Shown here piece after piece: positions 44,034 through 55,634 of a DNA stretch of 64,000 nt. The translations under genes were made by a program, and so were the position numbers. Source of the stretch: Kineococcus terrestris (GTDB lineage: Bacteria; Actinomycetota; Actinomycetes; Actinomycetales; Kineococcaceae). The notes under the pieces are model-generated. The model searched no databases, was not told the DNA's origin, and saw nothing but the letters and a program-made list of their open reading frames with translations. The DNA lies in assembly GCF_041020765.1 (NCBI RefSeq), contig NZ_JBEUEJ010000002.1; one strand, written 5' to 3'. The stretch's first letter is position 1, and the number at the start of each line of letters is the position of its first letter.

Positions 44034-45302
44034 GTGAGCACCCCTGTGGGCACCCCTGTGGGCACCCCCGTGAGCACTCCTGCGGGCGCTCCCGCGAGCG
44101 CTCCCGGGGGCGCCCCCGCGAGCGCGTCCCCCGGCTCCCCGGCGGCCGCGCCGGTGGTGCCCTCGCAGGGCCTGCCGCCCGCGCTGCGCCGGCCCCTGGG
44201 CTTCCCCGCCGGCCCGGGCGCGCCGGGCCCGGTGGCCGTCGTGCTGGGCACCCGCCCCGAGGCCATCAAGCTCGCGGAGGTGGTGCGCCGCCTGGGCGCG
44301 GCCGGTCTCGTCGTGCACACCGGCCAGCACTGGGACCCGGAGCTGTGGGCCGACGTCACGGCCGAGCTGGGGCTGGGCACCGAGCCGCTGCCCCTGGGGA
44401 TCGGCGGCGGCTCGCGCGGGCAGCAGCTGGGCGCCGCGGTCTCCGCGCTGGACGCGCTGTTCGCCGAGCGCCGGCCCTCGTGCGTGCTCGTGCAGGGCGA
44501 CACGACGGCCGCGCTGGCCGGTGCGCTGGCCGCCAACACCGCCGGGGTGCCGCTGGTGCACGTGGAGGCGGGGCTGCGCAGCCACGACCGGCGCATGCCC
44601 GAGGAGCACCACCGCGTCCTCGTCGACCACCTCGCCGACCTGTGCTGCGCGCCCACCGCGACCGCCGTGGCGAACCTGCGCGCCGAGGGCGTGCCGGACG
44701 AGCGGATCCTGCTCACCGGGAACACCGTCGTGGAGAGCGTGCACCACCTGCTGCCGGACGCCGACGAGCGCGCCCGCACCGCCCGCGAGCTGGACCTGCC
44801 GGAGGAGTTCCTCCTGCTGACGCTGCACCGGCCCGAGAACGCCGACAACCCCGACGTGCTGCGCCGGGTGTTCGCCGAGCTGGCGACCGTGGACCTGCCC
44901 GTCGTCTTCCCCGCGCACCCGCGCACGCTGCGCAGCCTGCGCGAGCACGGCCTGGAGGGGCTGCTGGGCCCCGTGCGGGCCCTGGCCCCCGTCCCGCCCG
45001 CGCGGTTCCTGGCGCTGCAGGCGCTGGCCCGGCTGGTCGTCTCCGACTCCGGCGGCGTGCAGGAGGAGGTCAGCGTCCTGAAGAAGCGCCTGGTCGTCGT
45101 GCGCCGCTCCACCGAGCGGCCGGAGGTGCTGGGCACCTTCGCGTCCCTGGTCCCCGGCGGGGTGCGGCTGGGGCGGGCGGTGCGGGAGGCGCTGGCGGAG
45201 GACCCGGCCGCCCTGCGCGAGGTGCCCTCGCCCTACGGCGACGGCTCGGCCAGCCGCGTCGTCGTCGAGTCCGTCGTCAAGCTCGTCACCGCGCTCGCCT
45301 GA
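44034..45302 (+). CDS. wecB: UDP-N-acetylglucosamine 2-epimerase (non-hydrolysing)
   Basis: 422 residues. It turns UDP-GlcNAc into UDP-ManNAc for surface glycans. Core blocks: VAVVLGTRPEAIKLAEVVRRL, HTGQHWDPEL, VQGDTTAALAGALAA, LVHVEAGLRSHDRRMPEEHHRVLVDHLADL, LLTLHRPENADNP and VSDSGGVQEEVSVL, with catalytic acids in usual places. About 60 residues before the core are low-complexity Pro/Ala/Ser/Gly coded by 12-base DNA repeats, so the mature start could be later. The leaderless TAGCGT-N6-GTG supports 44034. It faces a converging glycosyltransferase operon. Confidence 0.92.
   Translation: MSTPVGTPVGTPVSTPAGAPASAPGGAPASASPGSPAAAPVVPSQGLPPALRRPLGFPAGPGAPGPVAVVLGTRPEAIKLAEVVRRLGAAGLVVHTGQHWDPELWADVTAELGLGTEPLPLGIGGGSRGQQLGAAVSALDALFAERRPSCVLVQGDTTAALAGALAANTAGVPLVHVEAGLRSHDRRMPEEHHRVLVDHLADLCCAPTATAVANLRAEGVPDERILLTGNTVVESVHHLLPDADERARTARELDLPEEFLLLTLHRPENADNPDVLRRVFAELATVDLPVVFPAHPRTLRSLREHGLEGLLGPVRALAPVPPARFLALQALARLVVSDSGGVQEEVSVLKKRLVVVRRSTERPEVLGTFASLVPGGVRLGRAVREALAEDPAALREVPSPYGDGSASRVVVESVVKLVTALA
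44037..44130 (+). repeat. 12-bp-type tandem repeat in the wecB 5' end
   Basis: Units such as GGCACCCCTGTG and GGCACCCCCGTG, degrading to GGCGCTCCCGCGAGC, encode GTPV / GAPAS repeats. Such repeats change length by slippage without shifting frame. Confidence 0.7.
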
Positions 45303-45310
45303 GCGCGGGA

Positions 45311-45338
45311 CCCCGCGGCGCCGGGTGGCGCCGCGGGG
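45311..45338. terminator. Terminator between wecB and the FAD oxidoreductase gene
   Basis: A 12-bp stem CCCCGCGGCGCC / GGCGCCGCGGGG with a GGGT loop, between converging genes. Confidence 0.75.
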
Positions 45339-45348
45339 CCGGACCCGC

Positions 45349-46752
45349 TCAGGCGGGCAGGTCGAGGACGTGGCGGCCGATGCTGCGCCCGACGAGCAGG
45401 GAGTCCTCCTGCCCGTCCCACGTGTGGGTGCCGTGCCGGCCGACCCGGGCCAGGTTGGTCCAGCGGTCCAGGCGGGCGTCCAGCGCCGCGCGCGCGTCCT
45501 CCAGGCCGAGCGCCGGCACGGGGACGCTGCGCGGCAGGCGCAGCACGTCGGACTCGACGACGCGCACCTGCGGGCGCACCCCGAAGCGGTGCAGCTCCGA
45601 GGTGGCGAGGGCGACGAGGTCGGCGTCCCCGGCGGCGGCGAGGTCGTCGTCGCCGGAGCTCCAGAACTCCGCGCACAGGACGGTGCGACCGGCGCCGCGG
45701 AAGGTCTCCGGCCGCCACACCCGCGTGTTGGTCAGGCGGCCGGTGCGCACGGACGGGTCGTAGGCGGTGACGTAGTGGGCGTCCTGGCCGACCCGGCCCT
45801 CGACGAGCAGGTGCACCAGCAGCGTGTCGCGGCTGCGCAGCGCGGGCGCGGGCGGCGCGGCGGGAGCCGCGTCCGCCGCGCCGGGCAGCCAGCGCAGCAG
45901 CGGGCCGGGCGGCAGGGTGCTCACCACGGCGCGGCAGCGCAGCACCTCCTCGCCGTCCGGGTGCCCGGGGCGGGCCAGGCGGACCGCGGTGACGCGGCCG
46001 GTGCCGTCCGGGCCGGGCGCGGTGTCCAGCCCGGTGACGGCGGCGCCCAGGCGCACGCGCGCGCCGCGCCGCTCGAGGCGCCGGGCCAGCTCCTCCCACA
46101 CGCCGCCCGTGCCGTCGACGGGGGTGAGCAGCTCCACGGGACCCCTCCAGCCGGTGCGGCTGCCGAGCAGCCGGGCGGCGAAGGACGGGGACAGCTCGGC
46201 CGGGGAGCGGCCCAGGTACTTGCGCGTGTACGGGGCGAACAGCTCCTCGACGAGCGCGCGGCCGTGGTGGGCCACGAGCGCGTCCTCGGCGGTGCGCGGG
46301 CCGCCGGGCGCGGAGCCGGGACGGGCGCCGGCGCGCGCCGCGGCGCGGGAGGCGGCCAGCCGGGCCGCGCCCGCCGGCCCCGCCACGCGCAGGACGTCGC
46401 GCGGACCGGGCGGGAAGCCGACCACCTGCCCGCGCCAGACGCCGGCGCGGCGCACGGCGGTGCGCTCGACGCGCCCGCCCGTCAGGTCCAGCCAGCGGGC
46501 GACCGACTCGGGGTGGGAGGTGGACCAGAAGCTGTGCGGGCCCAGGTCGTAGCGCCGCCCCCACAGGGTGCGGGAGCGCGACAGGCCGCCCACCTGGCCG
46601 GCGGCCTCCAGCACGACGACGTCCAGGCCCGCGTCGAGCAGGTGCTCGGCGGCGGCCAGGCCGGCGGGGCCGGCGCCCACGACGACGACGGGGTCGCCGC
46701 CGTCGCCGGGCCGGGTGCTCTCGCGGGCGTCCTCGGCGGCGGGTGCGCTCAC
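45349..46752 (-). CDS. FAD-dependent oxidoreductase, amine oxidase / UDP-galactopyranose mutase-like
   Basis: 467 residues. The FAD Rossmann start VVVVGAGPAGLAAAEHLLDAGLDVVVLEAAGQVGGLSRSR is followed by RYDLGPHSFWSTSHPES, a form seen in mutase-like and protoporphyrinogen-oxidase-like proteins of polysaccharide clusters. VELLTPVDGTGGVWEELARRLERRGARVRL and the end WDGQEDSLLVGRSIGRHVLDLP close the fold. Its GTG overlaps the stop of the glycosyltransferase upstream in the operon, after GAGGAGGT. A role in making or changing a sugar nucleotide or lipid-linked glycan is inferred from the neighbours; the substrate is unknown. Confidence 0.8.
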   Translation of the reverse strand: MSAPAAEDARESTRPGDGGDPVVVVGAGPAGLAAAEHLLDAGLDVVVLEAAGQVGGLSRSRTLWGRRYDLGPHSFWSTSHPESVARWLDLTGGRVERTAVRRAGVWRGQVVGFPPGPRDVLRVAGPAGAARLAASRAAARAGARPGSAPGGPRTAEDALVAHHGRALVEELFAPYTRKYLGRSPAELSPSFAARLLGSRTGWRGPVELLTPVDGTGGVWEELARRLERRGARVRLGAAVTGLDTAPGPDGTGRVTAVRLARPGHPDGEEVLRCRAVVSTLPPGPLLRWLPGAADAAPAAPPAPALRSRDTLLVHLLVEGRVGQDAHYVTAYDPSVRTGRLTNTRVWRPETFRGAGRTVLCAEFWSSGDDDLAAAGDADLVALATSELHRFGVRPQVRVVESDVLRLPRSVPVPALGLEDARAALDARLDRWTNLARVGRHGTHTWDGQEDSLLVGRSIGRHVLDLPA

Positions 46753-48188
46753 CGGGTACCTCCTCGGGTCGGGTGCGGGGTGCGCCGGGCGGCGGGGACG
46801 GCGGGGACGGCGGGGACGGCAGGGACGGCGGGGACGGCGTCGCGGGCGGTGGCGGTGGCGGTGGCGGTGGGCCCGGGCACGAGGTCCTCGACGACGCGGG
46901 CCCAGCGGCCGGTCAGCACCGCGGGCGAGAACGACGACCCCGCCCAGGCGCGGGCCCGGGCCGCGAGCGCGGGCAGGGCGGCGGGGTCCTCGCGCGCCCA
47001 CCGCTCCACGTCGGCCAGGACGCGCGCGAGGTCGTCGCCGCCGCCGAACAGGAGCAGGTCCCGGCCGGGCTCGGCGCCGAGGCCGGAGGCGCCCTGCGGG
47101 GTGGTCACGGGCACCAGGCCCAGGGCGGCGGCCTCGACGACCTTGACGGTCAGCCCCAGCGCCTCGCGCTGGGGGGCCAGGAGCAGGGCGTGCCGGACGA
47201 GCTCGGCGTGCAGGCGCTCGCGGGGCAGCGCGCCGCGCAGCACCACCGAGGGGGCCCGCACGCGGGCGGCGGCCGGCGCGGGGACCTCGCCGAAGACGTG
47301 CAGCTGCCAGCCGCGCAGGCCGTGGGCGCGCAGCGCCGGCTCCAGCTCCTCGATCCACCAGCGCACGGCCTCCTCGTTGGCGAAGGCCGTCAGGCTGCCG
47401 GGGAAGACGAGGCGGCGGTCCAGCGGGGCCGGGAGGCCGCCGGGACGCCAGTCGCGGTGGACGGCGGTGGACACGGCCATCGGCAGGGCGCGGACGGCGG
47501 TGCCGGAGCGCTCGGCCAGGCGCGCGGCCTCGACCGGCGAGACCAGCGAGACGCCGGGCGCGCGGCGGGCGAGGTCGACCTCCCGGGCGCGCAGCGCGCG
47601 CGCCTCGGCCCGCAGCAGCCGCCGCACGGGCACGGCGCGCAGGACGGTCGCGGCCGGGCCGGCGGGCCGGCGGTGCCCCAGGAGCTGGTGCAGGTCCATG
47701 CGGCGGGTGCGCCACAGGTCGTAGCGCTCGGACAGCAGGTCGTCCAGGTCGACGAACCACGGGGCGCCGGAGTCCTCCGCGTGGGCGGCCAGGCGCACGC
47801 CGTCGGCGACGACGAGGTCCACGGCGTGCTCGGCGACGAGGCGGCGGACGGCGGCGGCGGCCGCCGGGGACCAGTACAGCCGCTCGTTCCAGCTGCGCAG
47901 CCCCCGCCGCCGGGCGTGCCCACCGGTCAGGACGTCGAGCAGCGCGACGTCGGGCAGGCGGTGCACCGACGCCGCGCCGGTCACCGGGTCCGGGGTGGCG
48001 GGGCCCCCGACGACGGCGCAGCGCACGACGTGACCGGCCGCGACGAGGCTGTCCACCACCGTGCGCAGGACGGCCCCGCGACCGCCCGCGCCCGCCAGCG
48101 GGCGGGTCATGAGCAGCAGGACGGTGCGCGCGGGCCCACCCGTCCGGGACGACGGCTGGGGCGACGGCTGGGGCGACGGCTCAGACAA
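46749..48188 (-). CDS. Glycosyltransferase, GT4-like
   Basis: 479 residues. The N-terminal half has a GT-B like TVLLLMTRPLAGAGGRGAVLRTVVDSLVAAGHVVRCAVVG; the C-terminal half has RRLVFPGSLTAFANEEAVRWWIEELEPALRA, then LLAPQREALGLTVKVVEAAALGLVPVTTPQGASGL, matching GT4-type donor sites. No membrane segment. The last 40 residues are TATATA and VPA repeats coded by tandem DNA repeats. The start is probably TTG 48188, overlapping the upstream stop by eight bases; no other usual start comes before the fold. Sugar and acceptor cannot be told. Confidence 0.82.
   Translation of the reverse strand: MSEPSPQPSPQPSSRTGGPARTVLLLMTRPLAGAGGRGAVLRTVVDSLVAAGHVVRCAVVGGPATPDPVTGAASVHRLPDVALLDVLTGGHARRRGLRSWNERLYWSPAAAAAVRRLVAEHAVDLVVADGVRLAAHAEDSGAPWFVDLDDLLSERYDLWRTRRMDLHQLLGHRRPAGPAATVLRAVPVRRLLRAEARALRAREVDLARRAPGVSLVSPVEAARLAERSGTAVRALPMAVSTAVHRDWRPGGLPAPLDRRLVFPGSLTAFANEEAVRWWIEELEPALRAHGLRGWQLHVFGEVPAPAAARVRAPSVVLRGALPRERLHAELVRHALLLAPQREALGLTVKVVEAAALGLVPVTTPQGASGLGAEPGRDLLLFGGGDDLARVLADVERWAREDPAALPALAARARAWAGSSFSPAVLTGRWARVVEDLVPGPTATATATARDAVPAVPAVPAVPAVPAARRTPHPTRGGTR
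46795..46875. repeat. Two tandem repeats in the glycosyltransferase 3' end
   Basis: Five or so 9-bp units (GGCGGGGAC, one with an A) next to four 6-bp GGTGGC units, read on the plus strand. They encode the VPA and TA repeats; both unit sizes keep frame. Confidence 0.8.
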
Positions 48189-49422
48189 GGTGCCGCCAGT
48201 CCAGGCCGGGTGCGCCGCGCCGGTCGTCGGCGGCCAGCAGGAGCGCCTGCGCGGCGAAGGCGCTCACCCACACGTTGGCGTGCGGCAGCGGCTCGCCGGC
48301 CGTGGAGGCGCCGAAGGCGAAGGCGCCGTCGGCGCGCGGGTCGGCGGGGTCGTCGACCTGGTGGGCCAGCAGGGCGGCGGTCAGGCGCCGCGCGGCGGCC
48401 GTGGTGTGCACGGAGTGCAGGGCGGCCAGGCGCAGCACCTGGGCGACGGCGTCGACGCGGGGGTGGCGCACGACGCCGCCGTGGGCGCCCTCGGCCCACC
48501 GGCGCGGCGGCAGGCCGTCCGCGTCGACGGCCGCCAGCGCCCACAGGGTCGCCCGCTCCGAGGCCTCCTGCAGGTCGCCGCGGCCGGTGGCGGTGCCCAC
48601 GGCCCACAGCGCCTCGGCGGCGTAGCTGTGCGGGTGCAGGTTGGTGGAGCCGGCGACCGGGTTCGTGACGAACCGCCCGCAGGGCAGCTGGTGGCGCAGG
48701 GCGTCCTCGCAGAGCGCGACGGCGGCGCGGCGGGCGTCGCCGTCGCCGGTCAGCTCGGCCAGGGCGGCCAGGCCGATGGCGACCTTGGCGTGGTGGACGC
48801 CCGGGCGGGTGGACCAGTCGGCGGGGGCGTCCTGCCAGCGCCCGGCGGTGGGCGTGGCGGGCCAGGGGTCGAGCGTGCCGTCGGCCGCGACGTGGCGCAG
48901 CAGCCAGCGCCCCGTGGCGAGTGCGGTGCGCCGGGCGAGGTCGCTGCCGGTGGCGCGGTGGTGGGCCACCAGGCCCTGCAGGATGATCCCGGCGTCGAAG
49001 GTGTAGAGCCGGTCGGCCTTGGCGCGGAACCGGCCCACGGCGTGCCCGGCCTCCAGGCAGCGGAACGCGCCGGGTTCGGCCTGCACCGTCCCGGCGAGCC
49101 AGGCCACGGCCCGGTCCGCGTCCGGCAGGGAACCGGTGTCGCCGCGGGCGGCCAGCCACGCGGCGAGGGTCACCTGGTACCCCGTCACCTCGGCGTACTC
49201 GAAGGGGTACTGCCCGCTGGTGCGGTCGAACCACGAGCGGTACCCGCCCGAGGCCCCCTGGATGCTCGACGTGCGCAGCCACCGCACGGCGCGGTCCGCG
49301 GCCCGCACCGACGGCGCCACCTGCGCGGAGCGCTGCCGCGGGAGGGCGGCGCCGCCCGACGGACCGGTCGCCACGGACGCGCCGGACGCGCTGACGGGGG
49401 TCCCTGCACGTGCTGCGTCCAC
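48181..49422 (-). CDS. Alpha/alpha-toroid protein of a glycan operon, function unknown
   Basis: 413 residues. After 45 disordered residues come repeated helix pairs such as ADRAVRWLRTSSIQGASGGYRSWF, GYQVTLAAWLAARGD, DRAVAWLAGTVQAEPGAFRC and HHAKVAIGLAALAELTGDGDARRAAVALCEDALRHQL, the look of a six-hairpin or prenyltransferase-type toroid; related folds include polysaccharide hydrolases, lyases and epimerases. There is no signal peptide, so it is cytosolic. GTG 49422 follows GAGGGAG. It is first in an operon with the glycosyltransferase and FAD protein. Catalytic residues cannot be assigned. Confidence 0.72.
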   Translation of the reverse strand: MDAARAGTPVSASGASVATGPSGGAALPRQRSAQVAPSVRAADRAVRWLRTSSIQGASGGYRSWFDRTSGQYPFEYAEVTGYQVTLAAWLAARGDTGSLPDADRAVAWLAGTVQAEPGAFRCLEAGHAVGRFRAKADRLYTFDAGIILQGLVAHHRATGSDLARRTALATGRWLLRHVAADGTLDPWPATPTAGRWQDAPADWSTRPGVHHAKVAIGLAALAELTGDGDARRAAVALCEDALRHQLPCGRFVTNPVAGSTNLHPHSYAAEALWAVGTATGRGDLQEASERATLWALAAVDADGLPPRRWAEGAHGGVVRHPRVDAVAQVLRLAALHSVHTTAAARRLTAALLAHQVDDPADPRADGAFAFGASTAGEPLPHANVWVSAFAAQALLLAADDRRGAPGLDWRHLV

Positions 49423-49631
49423 GCGACGCTCCCTCGGTGAGTTCCGACCACCGCGGGGCGCCGCGGCCTGGGCCTCGGGGAGTGTGGCACCGCCCGGGCC
49501 GCCCGGGCCGGGCCTTTCCCGCAACGGCGGAACAGGACGTACGGACGGTCGCGCGGCCTCGACGCTGCGTCGATCCTCCTGCTGGGCAGCGGTCACGGCG
49601 CAGCGGGTGGTCGACCACGCGCCGTGATCCG

Positions 49632-49658
49632 CCCCGCCGACCCCGCCCGGCGGCGGGG
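49632..49658 (-). terminator. Hairpin just after uvrA
   Basis: An 8-bp stem CCCCGCCG / CGGCGGGG with an 11-base loop, five bases past the uvrA stop. The remaining stretch 49423-49631 holds no gene that I can support. Confidence 0.5.
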
Positions 49659-49663
49659 CCGGG

Positions 49664-52702
<3,039 letters not shown>

Positions 52703-52708
52703 CCCCCA

Positions 52709-52714
52709 ACCCTA
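52709..52714 (-). promoter_or_regulatory. -10 box, leaderless promoter of uvrA
   Basis: TAGGGT on the minus strand, six bases, then GTG 52702. No LexA-like palindrome in the 140-base divergent region. Confidence 0.65.
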
Positions 52715-52829
52715 GGTCCCGCTCCCGACACGGACGTCCGCGCGCGGGAGCGGGCGGCCGGTCCCCGGACCGCGCACGACCGGGCCGGGGTCCACCGGTC
52801 GGGGGACGCAGGTGGTTGAACGCGCTGCG

Positions 52830-52835
52830 TACCAT
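52830..52835 (+). promoter_or_regulatory. -10 box, leaderless promoter of the MarR gene
   Basis: TACCAT, six bases, then ATG 52842; no Shine-Dalgarno sequence. Confidence 0.65.
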
Positions 52836-52841
52836 GGCGAC

Positions 52842-53450
52842 ATGACGGCGCGTACACCCTCGACCACGGACGCGGACCCCGGGACGGGGGACGCGCCCGG
52901 CGCCGTGCGCTGGCTGGACGACGGCGAGCAGCGGACGTGGCGGGCGTTCCTGTCGATGACGCAGCTGCTGACCGAGCGCGTGGACCGGCAGCTGCACCAG
53001 GAGGCCGGGGTGCCGCACACCTACTACGAGATGCTGGTGCGCCTGTCCGAGGCCCCCGGGCGCACGCTGCGCATGAGCGAGCTGGCGGAGAGCTCGCTGT
53101 CCTCGCGCAGCCGCGTCTCGCACGCCGTCTCCCGCCTGGAGGACCGCGGCTGGATCCGGCGCGAGCCGTGCGCCACCGACGGCCGCGGCTTCAACGCCGT
53201 GCTCACCGACGCCGGGATGGCGGCCTTGGAGGCCGCGGCCCCCTCGCACGTGGAGACCGTCCGGCGGACGGTCTTCGACCAGCTGACGCCCGAGCAGCAG
53301 GAGCAGCTGCGCGACGTCAGCGAGACCCTGCTGGCCTACCTGACGGCCACGGGCAGCGTCTCCCCCGTGCCCCTGCTGCGCCCGCTGGACGCCGCACCGC
53401 CGGAGGACGCCGTCCTGGGGCGGGACGGCGCCGCCGGCCGCGCGAGCTGA
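52842..53450 (+). CDS. MarR-family transcriptional regulator
   Basis: 202 residues. Winged helix fold: RTWRAFLSMTQLLTERVDRQLHQEAGVPHTYYEMLVRLSEAPGRTLRMSELAESSLSSRSRVSHAVSRLEDRGWIRREPCATDGRGFNAVLTDAGMAAL holds the dimer helix, recognition helix (SRSRVSHAVSRLEDRG) and the wing (DGRGF). Ligand and targets are unknown; it diverges from uvrA with 139 bases between and converges on uvrB. ATG 52842 fits the leaderless signal, so the longer frame from 52812 is set aside. Confidence 0.92.
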   Translation: MTARTPSTTDADPGTGDAPGAVRWLDDGEQRTWRAFLSMTQLLTERVDRQLHQEAGVPHTYYEMLVRLSEAPGRTLRMSELAESSLSSRSRVSHAVSRLEDRGWIRREPCATDGRGFNAVLTDAGMAALEAAAPSHVETVRRTVFDQLTPEQQEQLRDVSETLLAYLTATGSVSPVPLLRPLDAAPPEDAVLGRDGAAGRAS

Positions 53451-53465
53451 CGGGCGCCCCGTCCC

Positions 53466-55583
53466 TCAGGCGCCCTGCGCCGCGCGCATCCCCCGCAGCT
53501 CCTTCTTGAGGTCGCCGATCTCGTCGCGCAGGCGGGCGGCCAGCTCGAACTGCAGCTCCTCGGCCGCCGAGTGCATCTGGTCGGTCAGCTGCTGCACGAG
53601 GTCGGCCAGGTCCGCCTGCGCCAGCGAGCCGGCCCGCGGGCCCGGGCCGACGTCGCGGCCGATCGCGGCCCCCCGCCCACCGCCGGGCACGGGCGCCTTG
53701 CCGCGCGACTGCGTGCGCCCGCCACCGCCGAGCAGGGCGGCCGTGTCGGCGTCCTCGCGGGCGATGAGGTCGGTGATGTCGCCGATCCGCTTGCGCAGCG
53801 GCGTCGGGTCCACCCCGCGCTCGCGGTTGTGGGCGACCTGCTTGGCGCGGCGGCGGTTGGTCTCCTCGATGGCCTTGGCCATCGACGGGGTGACGGTGTC
53901 GGCGTACATGTGCACCTGCCCGGAGACGTTGCGGGCGGCGCGCCCGATCGTCTGGATGAGCGAGGTCGCCGAGCGCAGGAACCCCTCCTTGTCCGCGTCG
54001 AGGATCGCCACGAGCGACACCTCGGGCAGGTCCAGGCCCTCGCGCAGCAGGTTGATCCCGACGAGGACGTCGAACTCGCCCTGGCGCAGCTCGCGCAGCA
54101 GCTCCACCCGGCGCAGGGTGTCGACCTCGGAGTGCAGGTAGCGCACGCGCACGCCCTGCTCCAGCAGGTAGTCGGTGAGGTCCTCGGCCATCTTCTTGGT
54201 CAGGGTCGTCACCAGGGCGCGCTCACCGCGCTCGGCGCGCGCCCGGACCTCGTGCAGCAGGTCGTCGATCTGGCCCTTGGTCGGCTTGACGACGACCTCC
54301 GGGTCGACCAGGCCGGTCGGCCGGATGATCTGCTCGACCACCCCGTCGCTGCGGGACAGCTCGTAGTCGCCGGGGGTGGCCGACAGGTAGACGGTCTGCC
54401 CGATCCGCTCGAGGAACTCCTCCCAGCGCAGCGGCCGGTTGTCCATCGCGCTGGGCAGGCGGAACCCGAAGTCGACCAGGGTCCGCTTGCGGGAGGCGTC
54501 CCCCTCGTACATGGCGCCGATCTGCGGCACGGTGACGTGCGACTCGTCGACGACCAGCAGGAAGTCGTCGGGGAAGTAGTCCAGCAGCGTGTTGGACGCC
54601 GACCCCGGCTCGCGGCCGTCCATGTGCCGGGAGTAGTTCTCCACGCCCGAGCACGTGCCGACCTGGCGCAGCATCTCCACGTCGTAGGTGGTGCGCATGC
54701 GCAGGCGCTGCGCCTCCAGCAGCTTGCCCTGCTGCTCCAGCTCGGCCAGGCGCTCGGCCAGCTCGGCCTCGATCGAGGCCACGGCCCGCTCCAGGCGCTC
54801 GGGGCCGGCGACGTAGTGCGAGGCGGGGAAGACGTAGACGAGCTCCTCCTCGCGCAGCACCTCCCCCGTCAGCGGGTTCAGCGTGTACAGCGCGTCGATC
54901 TCGTCGCCGAAGAACTCCACGCGGATCGCGTGCTCCTCGTACTGCGGGATGATCTCCACGGTGTCCCCGCGCACCCGGAACGTGCCGCGGGTGAACGCCA
55001 GGTCGTTGCGGGTGTACTGCTCGGCGACGAAGCGGCGCAGCAGGTCGTCGCGGTCCATGGTGTCGCCCTTCTTGAGCGTCACCATGCGGTCGACGTACTC
55101 CTGCGGCGTGCCCAGGCCGTAGATGCAGGAGACGGTGGCGACGACCACGACGTCGCGGCGGGTCAGCAGCGAGTTGGTCGCCGAGTGCCGCAGGCGCTCC
55201 ACCTCGTCGTTGATCGAGGAGTCCTTCTCGATGTACGTGTCCGACTGCGGCACGTAGGCCTCGGGCTGGTAGTAGTCGTAGTAGGAGACGAAGTACTCGA
55301 CGGCGTTGTTCGGCAGCAGCTCGCGGAACTCGTTGGCCAGCTGGGCGGCGAGCGTCTTGTTCGGGGCCATGACCAGGGTCGGGCGCTGCACCTGCTCGAT
55401 GAGCCAGGCCGTCGTGGCCGACTTGCCGGTGCCCGTGGCACCCAGGAGGACGACGTCCTGCTCCCCCGCGCGCACGCGGCGGGCCAGCTCCGCGATGGCC
55501 GCCGGCTGGTCCCCGGAGGGGGAGAACTCGGAGACCACCTCGAAGGGCGCCACGCGCCGCTGGATGTCTGTCGTCGGCCGCAT
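53466..55583 (-). CDS. uvrB: Excinuclease ABC subunit B
   Basis: 705 residues. UvrB is the helicase-like damage verifier. Family motifs: FSPSGDQPAAIAELARRV, Walker A LLGATGTGKSATTAW, the beta-hairpin region YYDYYQPEAYVPQSDTYIEKDSSIND, DESHVT, the helicase block RVRYLHSEVDTLRRVELLRELRQGEFDVLVGINLLREGLDLPEVSLVAILDADKEGFLRS, and a C-terminal UVR domain (LIQQLTDQMHSAAEELQFELAARLRDEI in near form) that meets UvrC. ATG 55583 has TAGCAT six bases upstream: leaderless. Confidence 0.98.
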   Translation of the reverse strand: MRPTTDIQRRVAPFEVVSEFSPSGDQPAAIAELARRVRAGEQDVVLLGATGTGKSATTAWLIEQVQRPTLVMAPNKTLAAQLANEFRELLPNNAVEYFVSYYDYYQPEAYVPQSDTYIEKDSSINDEVERLRHSATNSLLTRRDVVVVATVSCIYGLGTPQEYVDRMVTLKKGDTMDRDDLLRRFVAEQYTRNDLAFTRGTFRVRGDTVEIIPQYEEHAIRVEFFGDEIDALYTLNPLTGEVLREEELVYVFPASHYVAGPERLERAVASIEAELAERLAELEQQGKLLEAQRLRMRTTYDVEMLRQVGTCSGVENYSRHMDGREPGSASNTLLDYFPDDFLLVVDESHVTVPQIGAMYEGDASRKRTLVDFGFRLPSAMDNRPLRWEEFLERIGQTVYLSATPGDYELSRSDGVVEQIIRPTGLVDPEVVVKPTKGQIDDLLHEVRARAERGERALVTTLTKKMAEDLTDYLLEQGVRVRYLHSEVDTLRRVELLRELRQGEFDVLVGINLLREGLDLPEVSLVAILDADKEGFLRSATSLIQTIGRAARNVSGQVHMYADTVTPSMAKAIEETNRRRAKQVAHNRERGVDPTPLRKRIGDITDLIAREDADTAALLGGGGRTQSRGKAPVPGGGRGAAIGRDVGPGPRAGSLAQADLADLVQQLTDQMHSAAEELQFELAARLRDEIGDLKKELRGMRAAQGA

Positions 55584-55589
55584 GCGCTC

Positions 55590-55595
55590 ATGCTA
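55590..55595 (-). promoter_or_regulatory. -10 box, leaderless promoter of uvrB
   Basis: TAGCAT on the minus strand, six bases, then ATG 55583; no Shine-Dalgarno sequence, no clear LexA box. Confidence 0.65.
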
Positions 55596-55634
55596 GGTCG
55601 CCCCTCCGACACGGGCGCCCGGCGAGCGCGGGCC

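Noticed and set aside
52816..52821. TTGAAC as a -35 box for the MarR gene
   Set aside because: Only eight bases separate it from the -10 box TACCAT.
52703..52841. LexA (SOS) box upstream of uvrA
   Set aside because: GAAC occurs in TTGAACGCGC but without the matching GTTC half.
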